A DNA stretch of 64,000 bases from Chryseobacterium sp. Tr-659 (GCF_011752975.1 NZ_VWWP01000002.1:372001-436000), one strand, 5' to 3'; positions 34,228 to 42,651 are shown, counted from the first letter of the stretch. Numbers and translations are program-made. Notes: generated from the sequence alone by a model not told the origin.

Positions 34228-35586
34228 ATGGACTCGGACATAGTCAGGCTTTTGCTGGCCTTATTTCTTGTTTTACTCAATGGCTTCTTCGTAGCCGCAG
34301 AATTTTCAATTGTTAAAGTTCGTTACTCACAAATCCAGTTAAAAGCCGCAGAAGGCAATTCTATGGCTAAACAGGCAGAACATATCATCAAACATCTGGA
34401 TGAATATCTTTCCGCTACACAATTAGGAATTACATTAGCATCCCTTGCCCTTGGTTGGGTGGGAGAAAGTGCCCTGCATCATATTGTTGAAAATATTTTC
34501 ACCTCCCTGAACGTTAATTTAACTCAAACAACAATTACTACTATTTCAGTAGCTACAAGTTTTGTGCTGATTACCATTATGCATATTGTATTTGGTGAGC
34601 TTATTCCAAAATCAATCGCAATCAGAAAATCTGAAGCGACAACAATGGCTACTGCCGTTCCGCTGAGAGTTTTCTACACCATCTTCAAACCTTTCATCTG
34701 GTTGATGAATTCCATGTCCAACGGTTTTTTAAGACTAATTAAAATCCACCCGGCATCAGAACAGGAAATTCACTCTACGGAAGAGCTTCAGCTTTTGGTA
34801 AAACAAAGTGCAGACAGTGGTGAAATTGAGGAAGAAAACTATGAAATCATTAAAAATGCTTTCGATTTTACAGATCATTCAGCCAAGCAGATTATGGTTC
34901 CGAGACAAAATATTACTTCCATAGATTTTGAAGAAGATGTGAATGCCATTATCAATAAAATTATGGATAGCGGTTATTCCCGTATTCCTGTATATATTGA
35001 TTCTATTGATAATGTGATCGGAATTTTCTACACAAAAGAAATTATAAGAGAATTTGTTAAAAGAAAAGGAGATCTGGATCACGAAGACCTTAAAGATTTG
35101 ATGCGTGATGCCTTTTTTGTTGTGGAAAGCAAAAAAGTTTCAGATTTATTGAAAACGTTCCAGCTTAAAAAACAACATATCGCAATTGTTATCGATGAAT
35201 TTGGTGGTACTGAAGGTATTATTACCCTGGAAGATATTCTGGAAGAACTTGTAGGAGAAATTCAGGATGAAGAAGATGAAGAAGAAAAAATTGTCGATAA
35301 AATAGCAGAAAATATCTATTGGGTACAGGCAACTCAGCCTTTGGATGAAATTAATGAGTTCCTGCCTAAAAAGCTGCCACTTTCAGAAGAAAGCGAATAT
35401 AATTCATTAGCCGGATTTATCCTTTACGAATTGGAAGAAATTCCGGAAGAAAATCAGGAGTTTGATCTTGAAAATTATCATTTCAAAATTCTGAAAATGA
35501 ATAATAAAAGTGTGGAACTTGTGGAATTGATCTATCATGAACCCAATTCAATTGATAATTTAGCCGATAAAATCGGAGAAGTTTAA
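34228..35586 (+). CDS. CNNM/CorC-HlyC family transporter-like protein
   Basis: A 452-residue protein of the CNNM (DUF21) type. An N-terminal transmembrane domain of about four segments (about 5-150) is followed by two CBS domains (about 215-335) and a C-terminal CorC_HlyC transporter-associated domain (about 350-440). Relatives act in Mg2+/Co2+ transport or are annotated as hemolysins; in flavobacteria, GldE (gliding) is also of this family, but I cannot assign that here. The CBS pair suggests ATP/Mg sensing. clpS follows 10 bp downstream, so the two may be co-transcribed. Confidence 0.9.
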   Translation: MDSDIVRLLLALFLVLLNGFFVAAEFSIVKVRYSQIQLKAAEGNSMAKQAEHIIKHLDEYLSATQLGITLASLALGWVGESALHHIVENIFTSLNVNLTQTTITTISVATSFVLITIMHIVFGELIPKSIAIRKSEATTMATAVPLRVFYTIFKPFIWLMNSMSNGFLRLIKIHPASEQEIHSTEELQLLVKQSADSGEIEEENYEIIKNAFDFTDHSAKQIMVPRQNITSIDFEEDVNAIINKIMDSGYSRIPVYIDSIDNVIGIFYTKEIIREFVKRKGDLDHEDLKDLMRDAFFVVESKKVSDLLKTFQLKKQHIAIVIDEFGGTEGIITLEDILEELVGEIQDEEDEEEKIVDKIAENIYWVQATQPLDEINEFLPKKLPLSEESEYNSLAGFILYELEEIPEENQEFDLENYHFKILKMNNKSVELVELIYHEPNSIDNLADKIGEV

Positions 35587-35596
35587 AACTGTCAGA

Positions 35597-35902
35597 ATGA
35601 ATTTTTATAATAGCATAAAAGATTACGAAAACCCGAAACGTCAGTATGAAGAAGAAGTTCTTGTGCTGGATGATACGGATGATGTCTATAAACTCGTGCT
35701 GCACAATGATGATGTTCATACCTTTGATTATGTAATCGATTGTCTGATCGAAATCTGCAAACATACACTGGAACAGGCAGAACAATGCACCATTCTTGTC
35801 CATTACAAGGGCAAATGTACTGTAAAAACAGGCTCATTGGATGTTTTGAAGCCTATGCATGAAAAATTACTTTCGCGCGAATTAACGAGCGAAATTGTAT
35901 AA
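35597..35902 (+). CDS. clpS: ClpS adaptor of the ClpAP protease
   Basis: N-end-rule adaptor that delivers proteins with destabilising N-termini to a ClpA/ClpC unfoldase. The 101 residues have the classic core VYKLVLHNDDVHTFDYVIDCL, with the substrate-binding Asn-Asp, and the family-typical basic C-terminal helix. It probably shares the transcript of the CNNM gene. It ends at a strong terminator. Confidence 0.93.
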   Translation: MNFYNSIKDYENPKRQYEEEVLVLDDTDDVYKLVLHNDDVHTFDYVIDCLIEICKHTLEQAEQCTILVHYKGKCTVKTGSLDVLKPMHEKLLSRELTSEIV

Positions 35903-35905
35903 AAT

Positions 35906-35938
35906 AAAAACCGGACAATTCATTGGCCGGTTTTTTTT
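35906..35938 (+). terminator. terminator after clpS
   Basis: A 9-bp stem (35906-35914 with 35927-35935) followed by a T run. Confidence 0.85.
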
Positions 35939-35984
35939 ATGAAATCCGGAGATGAAAATTCAGTAATAGAGATAAATGACAAAG

Positions 35985-36042
35985 ACTCTTAATTTCCTTA
36001 TTGATCTTTTAATCTTTAAATCCTTTAATCTTTTAATTTCTC
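35985..36042 (+). repeat. direct word repeat, CTTTAATC type
   Basis: Five to six near-copies of an 8-9-base word (ctttaatc/ctttaaatc/cttttaatc) in tandem, 15-70 bp before the udk promoter. The same words recur at 47755-47803. No coding content. Confidence 0.65.
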
Positions 36043-36054
36043 AATACTCTTACA

Positions 36055-36085
36055 TTGTCATATTTTATCTAAAATAGTATATTTG
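36055..36085 (+). promoter_or_regulatory. promoter of udk
   Basis: TTG at 36055-36057, 20-bp spacer, TATATTTG at 36078-36085; 28 bp before the ATG. Confidence 0.8.
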
Positions 36086-36112
36086 TACCAACTATAAAGA
36101 AACAAAAAAAGA

Positions 36113-36727
36113 ATGCTTGTAATAGGAATTGCCGGTGGTACAGGATCCGGCAAAACTACAGTTGTTGACAAGATACTTCAGCAGCTTGATATTGAGGGAA
36201 TGAATATCCTTTCTCAGGATAATTATTATCACGACAACCAGGGTCTTACATTGACGGAAAGAGAAGCCTTAAACTACGACCATCCGAAGTCCATAGATTT
36301 TGATTTACTGATAAAACATGTGAAAGCTTTAAAGAATAATGAGCCGATTGAGCAGCCGATTTACAGCTTTGTTACCCATTCAAGAACAGGAGATCATGTG
36401 ACTGTAGAACCTAAAAACGTATTGGTAGTAGAAGGAATCCTTGTTCTTACCAATAAGGAGCTGCTAAAGGAATTTGATTTGAAAGTATTTGTTCATGCAG
36501 ATTCTGATGAAAGATTGATCAGGAGGATCAGAAGAGATACACAGGAAAGAGGAAGAGATCTGGGAGAAGTCTTACACCGTTATCAGACTACCTTAAAACC
36601 AATGCATCAGGAATTCATCGAGCCATCTAAAAATGATGCTGATCTTATTATTCCAAATATGAAACAGAATTCCGTAGCGATTGATTTTTTAACTACTGTT
36701 ATTAAAAATTCGTTGAAAAAACATTAA
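36113..36727 (+). CDS. udk: uridine kinase
   Basis: Pyrimidine salvage enzyme phosphorylating uridine and cytidine. The 204 residues contain Walker A GGTGSGKTT (about 9-17), SQDNYYHD, the DHPKSIDFDLL block and RRIRRDTQERGR. The frame is complete and of family length. The next gene begins 3 bp after its stop, so the two are co-transcribed. Confidence 0.96.
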   Translation: MLVIGIAGGTGSGKTTVVDKILQQLDIEGMNILSQDNYYHDNQGLTLTEREALNYDHPKSIDFDLLIKHVKALKNNEPIEQPIYSFVTHSRTGDHVTVEPKNVLVVEGILVLTNKELLKEFDLKVFVHADSDERLIRRIRRDTQERGRDLGEVLHRYQTTLKPMHQEFIEPSKNDADLIIPNMKQNSVAIDFLTTVIKNSLKKH

Positions 36728-36730
36728 AAA

Positions 36731-37087
36731 ATGGAAGAAAACAAACTTATCAAAGACATTCAGCCGAAATCTGAAACATTCAAACTTATCCAGAAATATG
36801 TTTTGAATAAGTATACCATTACGATCTGTCTGTTTTTGGTATGGATGATTTTCTTCGACAAAACCTCATTTCTTGTAATTAATGAACTGAATGGTGAAAT
36901 TCATAAGTATGAAGAGCAGCTTGATTATTATAAAAAAGAATACGAGAAAAATGATGCTTTTTATAAAAAACTGATGAACAACAAGTCAGAAAAAGAAAAA
37001 TATGCAAGAGAAAATTATTTTATGAAAAAACCAAATGAGGAAATCTTCATTCTGGTGGTAGACAGCACAAAAGTCGCCAAGAAATAA
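36731..37087 (+). CDS. DivIC/FtsB-like septum formation initiator
   Basis: A 118-residue single-pass membrane protein: a short cytoplasmic N-terminus, one membrane helix (about 30-50), a coiled coil (about 52-95) and a short acidic-to-basic tail (KKPNEEIFILV), the layout of the FtsB/DivIC family that joins FtsL and FtsQ/DivIB in the divisome. It lies directly behind udk, an arrangement also seen in other Flavobacteriia. Confidence 0.85.
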   Translation: MEENKLIKDIQPKSETFKLIQKYVLNKYTITICLFLVWMIFFDKTSFLVINELNGEIHKYEEQLDYYKKEYEKNDAFYKKLMNNKSEKEKYARENYFMKKPNEEIFILVVDSTKVAKK

Positions 37088-37106
37088 ATAAAACCAAATA
37101 GAATCA

Positions 37107-37185
37107 GTCAATAGTGAACAACAGCCAATTAACTTTGCCTGTCAGTTTTTTATTCACCAGCGAAGTAAAAAAATCACTATTGGCC
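37107..37185. repeat. dispersed intergenic repeat, copy 1
   Basis: Spacer between the DivIC-like gene and the mutase small-subunit gene. Ends CAATAGTGA (37109-37117) and TCACTATTG (37174-37182) are exact inverted copies. The core 37124-37170 aligns with 48771-48818 over about 47 bases with roughly three quarters identity (shared words CTTTGC, GTCA-TTTTT, TTCAC, GCGAAG). Confidence 0.7.
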
Positions 37186-37207
37186 ATTCATAAACAAAAC
37201 AAAACTA

Positions 37208-38371
37208 ATGTCAAATACAGATATACTTTCAAACTGGGAAAACCTGGTAAAAAAACAACTTAAAACAGAAGATATTTATCCTGTTCTGGAAAAAGAAAAT
37301 TTGGAAGGAATAGAGGTGAAGCCTTTTTATACAGAGACTTTTAAACCTCTGGTAAACCTGCCGAGAGTTGAAGAAAGTACCCATTTGGTGGCCAGATATC
37401 ATGAAAGTCTGGAAGATGAAGTATTTGCATTTATTCTGGATCAGAATGTAGAAAATCTTGATCAGAAAACAATTTTTGTCAATAATAAAGACCTTGCAGG
37501 ACACATCAGTCCAAAAGAAGAAGATCAGTATTTTTCGCTGATTGATATTTTTAATGAAAAAGAAGGAAGCATTGATGATCAGTTAGCAAAAGAATTACTG
37601 GCAAAAGATTTCAAAAGAAACATCTGCGTTGATATTTCATTACATCAGAATGCAGGAGCAGCTATTTACCAGCAGCTGGGAATAGCTCTGGCAAAAACAA
37701 AAGAACTGGCAGAAGTATACGGAGCTGAAATTTTAGATAAACTGATTTTCAGAATCGCAATTGGTGGCAGCTACTTCTTTGAAATGGCAAAACTGAGGGC
37801 ATTTAAAATAGTTTTCAATCAGCTTTCCAAAGAATATGGACTGGATGAAGTTCCGTACATCTTCGCAGAAACTTCACTTAGAAATAAAGCGGTTTCAGAC
37901 AATGAAAATAACCTGATCCGTTCTACATTAGAGCTGGCTTCCGCAATGATTGGAGGAGCAGACGCTGTTTTTACCAATAACTATCTTGTGGACAGGAGTA
38001 CCGATAATTCTGAGGAAATTTCTTTCAAACAACAGATCGTATTAGCTTATGAAAGCATCATCAATGTATTTGAAGACGCTTCTAACGGAAGTTATTATGT
38101 TGAAGATGTCACACAGCAGATTGCAGAAAAATCTTGGGATTTATTTATTGAAATCGAGGAAGCTGGAGGATATCTTGAACTTTTAAAACAGGGGGTTATT
38201 CAGAAAAAGATCTACGAGCACGCTATCAAAGAGCAGCAATGGATTGAAGAAGGTAAAATAAAGCTCATAGGAGTGAATTTATACCCAAAGTTAGACGTTA
38301 AAAAGTCAATAACAGATTTGTATAGTGAAAAAGAAATTAAAGCTGTTCGTTGGGCAGAAATGTTTGAATAA
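37208..38371 (+). CDS. methylmalonyl-CoA mutase small (beta) subunit
   Basis: Adaptor subunit of the B12-dependent methylmalonyl-CoA mutase, the last step of propionyl-CoA to succinyl-CoA conversion. The 387 residues resemble the TIM-barrel half (NICVDISLHQNAGAAIYQQLGIAL, then RIAIGGSYFFEMAKLRAFK, FAETSLRNKAVSDNENNLIRSTLELASAMIGGAD). It has no C-terminal B12-binding Rossmann domain and is shorter than well-known small subunits (about 600 residues). The catalytic large subunit is not in this window. The upstream spacer holds a dispersed repeat. It is followed 14 bp later by an exported protein. Confidence 0.9.
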   Translation: MSNTDILSNWENLVKKQLKTEDIYPVLEKENLEGIEVKPFYTETFKPLVNLPRVEESTHLVARYHESLEDEVFAFILDQNVENLDQKTIFVNNKDLAGHISPKEEDQYFSLIDIFNEKEGSIDDQLAKELLAKDFKRNICVDISLHQNAGAAIYQQLGIALAKTKELAEVYGAEILDKLIFRIAIGGSYFFEMAKLRAFKIVFNQLSKEYGLDEVPYIFAETSLRNKAVSDNENNLIRSTLELASAMIGGADAVFTNNYLVDRSTDNSEEISFKQQIVLAYESIINVFEDASNGSYYVEDVTQQIAEKSWDLFIEIEEAGGYLELLKQGVIQKKIYEHAIKEQQWIEEGKIKLIGVNLYPKLDVKKSITDLYSEKEIKAVRWAEMFE

Positions 38372-38385
38372 TAATGAATTAATCC

Positions 38386-38826
38386 ATGAAAAAAAGTTTA
38401 CTGATTATTCTTTTACTATTTTTCGGGCTGTGTTTTTCACAAACTGAAAAAGATTTACTTGGGAAATGGGTAGGATCAAACGGGAATGGGAAGGTGTATG
38501 TTACATTTTATCCGGATGGATATATCTCTTTTAACGTAACAAGTATGCCGGAAAAGGATTTTATTATCCCGGAAGGCCCCCATAAAGGTAAAAAAGCGAA
38601 GATTAAATACAAGATAGATTCTTCCGGAACTCCGTTTAAGGTTCAATTGTTCATTTCATTTCATAATGGAAGAGAAATTGAAGAAAGTGAATTCAATAAA
38701 GGGCTTATAGAGTTTACCAAGAAAAATGAGATGCTGTTTTATATGGATACAGATAATACAGAACCGGATAAAATAGATCCATCATCACCAGATACAGTAT
38801 TGTTTGTAAAAGAAAATCAATTATAG
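38386..38826 (+). CDS. exported protein of unknown function
   Basis: A 146-residue protein with a signal peptide (about 1-18, ending LCFSQ) and a beta-rich remainder. LLGKWVGSNGNGKVYVTFYPDG at the start of the mature part resembles small lipocalin-like or avidin-like barrel domains, but this is only a fold-level guess. It lies between the mutase and DinB genes with spacers of 14 and 9 bp, so all three are probably one transcript. Confidence 0.62.
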   Translation: MKKSLLIILLLFFGLCFSQTEKDLLGKWVGSNGNGKVYVTFYPDGYISFNVTSMPEKDFIIPEGPHKGKKAKIKYKIDSSGTPFKVQLFISFHNGREIEESEFNKGLIEFTKKNEMLFYMDTDNTEPDKIDPSSPDTVLFVKENQL

Positions 38827-38835
38827 ACGTTTGTA

Positions 38836-39276
38836 ATGAAAGAAAAACTGATTGATTTATTTGAATATACCCATCATTTCAATGCAGAAATGATTAAAAT
38901 TATTTCTGAAAACAGAGAACGGGTAGATGATAAAACAATCGCTCTGATCAATCATACGCTCAATGCCCAACAGATCTGGAATGCGCGGATTTTGGGAGAA
39001 AAGACATTTGAAGTCTGGCAGATCAATCCATTTGAATCCTTAGAGGAAATTAACCGTCAGAATTTTCTGAAAAGTATTGATATTGTTCAGAATCTTGATC
39101 TGGATAAACAGATAGAATATCAGAATTCAAGAGGAACAAAGTTTGAGAACAGTATTTTTGATATGCTTTTTCATGCAGTTAATCACTCTACCTACCACAG
39201 AGGGCAAATCAATTCTTTACTTAAACAGAATGGCATAAATCCAGTATTGACGGATTATATTTTTTACAAAAGATAA
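38836..39276 (+). CDS. DinB-family protein
   Basis: A 146-residue four-helix-bundle protein of the DinB/YfiT-like group of metal-binding enzymes. The metal-site histidines are H40 (ALINHTL), H117 and H121 (AVNHSTYHRGQI). Members include thiol-dependent transferases, but the substrate here is unknown. It appears to be the last gene of the mutase unit; a 53-bp gap follows. Confidence 0.84.
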   Translation: MKEKLIDLFEYTHHFNAEMIKIISENRERVDDKTIALINHTLNAQQIWNARILGEKTFEVWQINPFESLEEINRQNFLKSIDIVQNLDLDKQIEYQNSRGTKFENSIFDMLFHAVNHSTYHRGQINSLLKQNGINPVLTDYIFYKR

Positions 39277-39302
39277 ATTGGATTTAATGATCCGTAAAGT
39301 AA

Positions 39303-39342
39303 TAAAAACATACACATCTGTGAAAATTAGTGTCATCTGTGA
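39303..39342. repeat. short direct repeat, TCATCTGTGA type
   Basis: Direct copies acatctgtga and tcatctgtga lie 20 bp apart (about 39312 and 39333) between the DinB gene and the methyltransferase gene, and run into the possible GTG start codons of the latter. Confidence 0.45.
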
Positions 39343-40484
39343 TTAAATTAATAAATAAAGACGTTCAAGACTATATCAATGCAAATCTTCATACAGATCT
39401 GCACGCATTACTATTAAAAAAATCACCGTTTCCTGATGTTTCCATACAGGAAATCGTACAACAGATCAAAGGCAGACAGGTTGCAGAGAAAAAATTTCCA
39501 TTTTTATTAAAAGAAGGTATTATTTTTCCTCCACAGCTTAACCTGGAGCAGGCATCCTCTGAAAAAACAGCCCTATACAAATCCCGAATTTTAAAAGGAA
39601 AGAAATTTATTGATCTGACAAGCGGCTTTGGTATTGATGCCTACTATCTTTCTCAAAATTTTGATGATATCACTCTAGTAGAGCAGAATACGGAACTTTT
39701 AAAAATCGTAGAACATAACTGGAATAGAGTAGGAAAGAAAGCCAGATTCATCAATCAGAAGTTGGAAGATTTTTTGAATGACAATCAGGAAAATTTTGAT
39801 ACTGTATACCTGGATCCGGCAAGAAGAGATCAGAATAAAAATAAAGTTTTTCTTCTGGAAGATCTGTCTCCGGATATTCTTGACATTCAGGAAAAATTAT
39901 TGTCAATTTCCAATCAGGTAGTGATAAAACTATCTCCGCTGATTGACCTGAAGTACCTTGTTTCCGTTCTTCCGGCAATTTTCAGGATTGATATTATTGC
40001 CGTAAAAAATGATGTGAAAGAAGTGGTTATTTTTCTCTCCAATGAAAATATTGATAAAATTATCTGCAATTGTGTAAACCTTGAAAGCGGAGAATCAGTC
40101 TTTAGTTTTCAATTGGGAGAAGAAGAAAATGCAGAATCGGAATATGCAGAACCTGAAAAATTCATTTATATTCCCAATAATTCTATTCTGAAAGCAGGCA
40201 TTTTTAATTTGATTTCAGAAAAATTCGGATTGAAAAAACTTCACCCCAACAGTCATTTTTATACTTCTGAACAGAAAGTAGAGCATTTTCCGGGCCGTTT
40301 CTTTGAAGTAGAAACTGTTGATTCTAAAAGTATTAAAAAGAAGAGCCAGTTCAATCTTATTTCAAAAAATTATCCCTTAAAACCTGAAGGAATCAAGAAA
40401 AAGTATGGCTTAAAAGATGGAGGAGATCAATATCTTATTTTTACACAATCCAAAAAAGGGAAAATAATATTAAAATCAGTATAA
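39330..40484 (+). CDS. class I SAM-dependent methyltransferase, THUMP-like
   Basis: A protein of about 384 residues. Its N-terminal helical part (about 1-85) is followed by a Rossmann methyltransferase core: FIDLTSGFGIDAYYLSQ (motif I, about 90), TVYLDPARRD (motif IV, about 165), then a C-terminal THUMP-like tail (GIKKKYGLKDGGDQYLIFT). Related proteins are annotated as putative RNA methyltransferases; the target is unknown. No ATG is available. The GTG at 39330 or 39339 must serve, the latter more likely because the former lies inside a repeat word. Confidence 0.8.
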   Translation: MSSVIKLINKDVQDYINANLHTDLHALLLKKSPFPDVSIQEIVQQIKGRQVAEKKFPFLLKEGIIFPPQLNLEQASSEKTALYKSRILKGKKFIDLTSGFGIDAYYLSQNFDDITLVEQNTELLKIVEHNWNRVGKKARFINQKLEDFLNDNQENFDTVYLDPARRDQNKNKVFLLEDLSPDILDIQEKLLSISNQVVIKLSPLIDLKYLVSVLPAIFRIDIIAVKNDVKEVVIFLSNENIDKIICNCVNLESGESVFSFQLGEEENAESEYAEPEKFIYIPNNSILKAGIFNLISEKFGLKKLHPNSHFYTSEQKVEHFPGRFFEVETVDSKSIKKKSQFNLISKNYPLKPEGIKKKYGLKDGGDQYLIFTQSKKGKIILKSV

Positions 40485-40489
40485 AAATG

Positions 40490-40520
40490 TTGCCGAAAAA
40501 AGCAGGATTTCTTACTTTTG
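40490..40520 (+). promoter_or_regulatory. strong promoter before the lipoprotein gene
   Basis: TTG at 40490-40492, 20-bp spacer and TACTTTTG at 40513-40520, the full consensus, more than 100 bp ahead of the lipoprotein ATG. Confidence 0.8.
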
Positions 40521-40539
40521 GGCAATCAAAAATTTAAGC

Positions 40540-40605
40540 ATGAAATCGCTTGCTGTTTGGATCATCAGAATAGATGAAATAGGACGGTTTCATATTACCT
40601 TTTAA
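40540..40605 (+). CDS. possible 21-residue leader peptide
   Basis: A short ORF, 21 codons, opening about 13 nt after the predicted transcript start, ending 17 bp before the lipoprotein ATG. It reads MKSLAVWIIRIDEIGRFHIT plus one residue and has hydrophobic and charged alternation. It may be an accidental ORF in the 5' leader; translation is unproven. Confidence 0.25.
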   Translation: MKSLAVWIIRIDEIGRFHITF

Positions 40606-40622
40606 AAAAAATAATTTTACAT

Positions 40623-40895
40623 ATGAAAAAATTAGTTATATGTTTAGCGATTGCAACGGTAGCCGTAAGCTGTAAAAAAGTACCACAAGGAGGAAACAGA
40701 GGTACTTTGAAACTGGAAGAAGGTGTAGAAAGATACTCTGATGATGCTCAGGGAGAAGCTCACGGGCATGAAGCCGCTGTTACAGAACACAAGGAAGAAG
40801 CTCATGCAAAAACAGAAGCCGCAGCTCCTAAAACAGACAGTACTGCTGCTGCAAAACCTGCTGAAGCAGAAAAAGCTCCAAAAGCTGAACACTAA
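40623..40895 (+). CDS. small lipoprotein, low-complexity
   Basis: A 90-residue protein with a lipoprotein signal (lipobox VAVSC, cleavage before C17). The rest is low-complexity, rich in Ala, Glu, Lys and His, probably disordered, with a histidine cluster (EAHGHEA) that could bind metal. No family is recognised. It has a full-consensus promoter about 100 bp upstream and a strong terminator, so it is a free-standing, probably well-expressed gene. Confidence 0.72.
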   Translation: MKKLVICLAIATVAVSCKKVPQGGNRGTLKLEEGVERYSDDAQGEAHGHEAAVTEHKEEAHAKTEAAAPKTDSTAAAKPAEAEKAPKAEH

Positions 40896-40914
40896 TTAGA
40901 AGTACAAAATATAC

Positions 40915-40943
40915 AAATGCCCTGTTCTGCAGGGCATTTTTTT
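40915..40943 (+). terminator. terminator after the lipoprotein gene
   Basis: A 10-bp perfect stem (40915-40924 with 40930-40939) and T run. Confidence 0.93.
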
Positions 40944-41061
40944 ATTAAAAAGATGATAGGCAGCTCGTAATAAAGAAATAAGCATAAGGTTGGGAAAATC
41001 CTGCTTTTTTGTTTGTCCCTGCCGGCCATTTTTTTTAATTTTAACAAAATAAAATTTTACA

Positions 41062-42441
41062 ATGCAAGAGACATTAAATTACATTAACGAAAACAAACAG
41101 CGTTTCGTGGATGAATTATTTGAGTTATTGAGAATTCCTTCTATTTCAGCAGATCCGGCGTATAAGAATGATGTATTGAAGTGTGCAGACGTATGCGCAG
41201 AACATCTTAGAAATGCAGGTGCTGATCAGGTTGAAGTATGCGAAACAAAAGGATATCCTATCGTTTTTGGAGAAAAAATCATGGATAAAAATCTTCCAAC
41301 AGTATTGGTTTACGGACACTATGATGTTCAGCCGGCAGATCCGTTGGAATTATGGACGAAACCTCCTTTTGAACCTTATATCGAGAAAACTGAACTTCAC
41401 CCTGAAGGGGCTATTTTTGCAAGAGGTGCCGCTGATGATAAAGGACAGTTCTTTATGCATCTGAAGGCTTTCGAAGCGATGATGAAAACCAATACTCTTC
41501 CTTGCAACGTTAAATTTATTTTAGAAGGAGAAGAAGAAGTAGGTTCTGTAAGTCTGGGAGACTGGGTAAATGAAAATAAAGAAAAACTGGCTTGTGACTG
41601 TATTCTGATTTCTGATACTCACATTTACAGCAATGAACAGCCAACCGTTACTACAGGACTAAGAGGATTAAGCTATGTAGAAGTAGAAGTGGAAGGTCCA
41701 AACAGAGATTTACACTCAGGTCTTTATGGCGGGGCAGTTCCAAACCCTATCCACGTTCTTTCAAGAATGATCGCTAATCTGATTGATGAAGACGGGCACA
41801 TCACCATTGATGGTTTCTACGATAACGTTGAAATTGTTTCCGATGCGGACAGAGCAGAAATGAATAAGCTGAAAGACAATCCGGAAGAATTTAAAAAATC
41901 AATCGGATTAAGCAATATAGAAGGTGAAAAAGGGTATACGACGCTTGAAAGAGCTTCTATTCGTCCTACTTTAGACTGTAACGGAATCTGGGGAGGATAC
42001 ACAGGAGAAGGAGCTAAAACAGTAATCCCTTCAAAAGCATTTGCTAAAATTTCTATGCGTCTGGTTCCTTATCAGACTCCTGAAGAAATTACAGAAAAAT
42101 TCACTGCATATTTCAAAAAAATTGCTCCGGATACGGTAAAAGTTAAAGTAACTCCTCACCATGGAGGAATGCCTTATGTGTTACAAAGTGATACAAAAGA
42201 ATTCTTGGCCGCTAAAAAAGCAATGGAAACTGCATTTGGTAAAGAAGTACTGCCTTACAGAAGTGGAGGAAGTATTCCGATTACGGCAATGTTTGAGAAA
42301 GTTTTAGGAGCTAAATCAGTATTGATGGGCTTCGGATTGGATTCTGACGCCATCCATTCTCCAAACGAACATTACGGACTATTTAATTTTTATAAGGGAA
42401 TTGAAAGTATTCCGTTATTTTTTGAAAATTATTCAAAATAA
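41062..42441 (+). CDS. M20-family dipeptidase
   Basis: Zinc exopeptidase of the M20A/carnosinase-like group, 459 residues, cytosolic (no signal). The catalytic Zn-binding pattern is complete: YGHYDVQP (His, Asp), ARGAADDKGQ (Asp), LEGEEEVGS (Glu-Glu). The dimerisation lid domain is in the middle (about 195-345) and the C-terminal metal ligand is in IHSPNEHYG. It probably hydrolyses dipeptides from imported peptides. Monocistronic with its own terminator. Confidence 0.94.
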   Translation: MQETLNYINENKQRFVDELFELLRIPSISADPAYKNDVLKCADVCAEHLRNAGADQVEVCETKGYPIVFGEKIMDKNLPTVLVYGHYDVQPADPLELWTKPPFEPYIEKTELHPEGAIFARGAADDKGQFFMHLKAFEAMMKTNTLPCNVKFILEGEEEVGSVSLGDWVNENKEKLACDCILISDTHIYSNEQPTVTTGLRGLSYVEVEVEGPNRDLHSGLYGGAVPNPIHVLSRMIANLIDEDGHITIDGFYDNVEIVSDADRAEMNKLKDNPEEFKKSIGLSNIEGEKGYTTLERASIRPTLDCNGIWGGYTGEGAKTVIPSKAFAKISMRLVPYQTPEEITEKFTAYFKKIAPDTVKVKVTPHHGGMPYVLQSDTKEFLAAKKAMETAFGKEVLPYRSGGSIPITAMFEKVLGAKSVLMGFGLDSDAIHSPNEHYGLFNFYKGIESIPLFFENYSK

Positions 42442-42463
42442 TTAAAAGAAAATACAATATGAC

Positions 42464-42497
42464 GAGGCATTTCTGCAAAGAGATGCCTCTTTTTTTG
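42464..42497 (+). terminator. terminator after the dipeptidase gene
   Basis: Stem 42464-42474 with 42479-42489 (one mismatch or G-T pair) and a following T run. Confidence 0.85.
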
Positions 42498-42651
42498 TTG
42501 TTTATTGAGCCGTTAATTGTGGTTGAATAAGTGTTTTTAATGGCTTTTCAAAATTAAACTCGCTGATAATTAGTAAGTTATTTTTATTTTTTAACATAAT
42601 ATTTCACTGTTCGAGGAAAGTTTATATTTTTAATACAAAACTTGGTTAACT

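Noticed and set aside
34116..34316. 66-codon plus-strand ORF ahead of the CNNM/CorC gene
   Set aside because: It overlaps the promoter and the first 89 bases of a well-supported gene in another frame.
35483..35837. Minus-strand ORFs over clpS
   Set aside because: Antisense to clpS and to the end of the CNNM gene, both of which are well supported.
35985..36042. Possible CRISPR array
   Set aside because: The repeated words are 8-9 bases with no unique spacers and no cas genes nearby.
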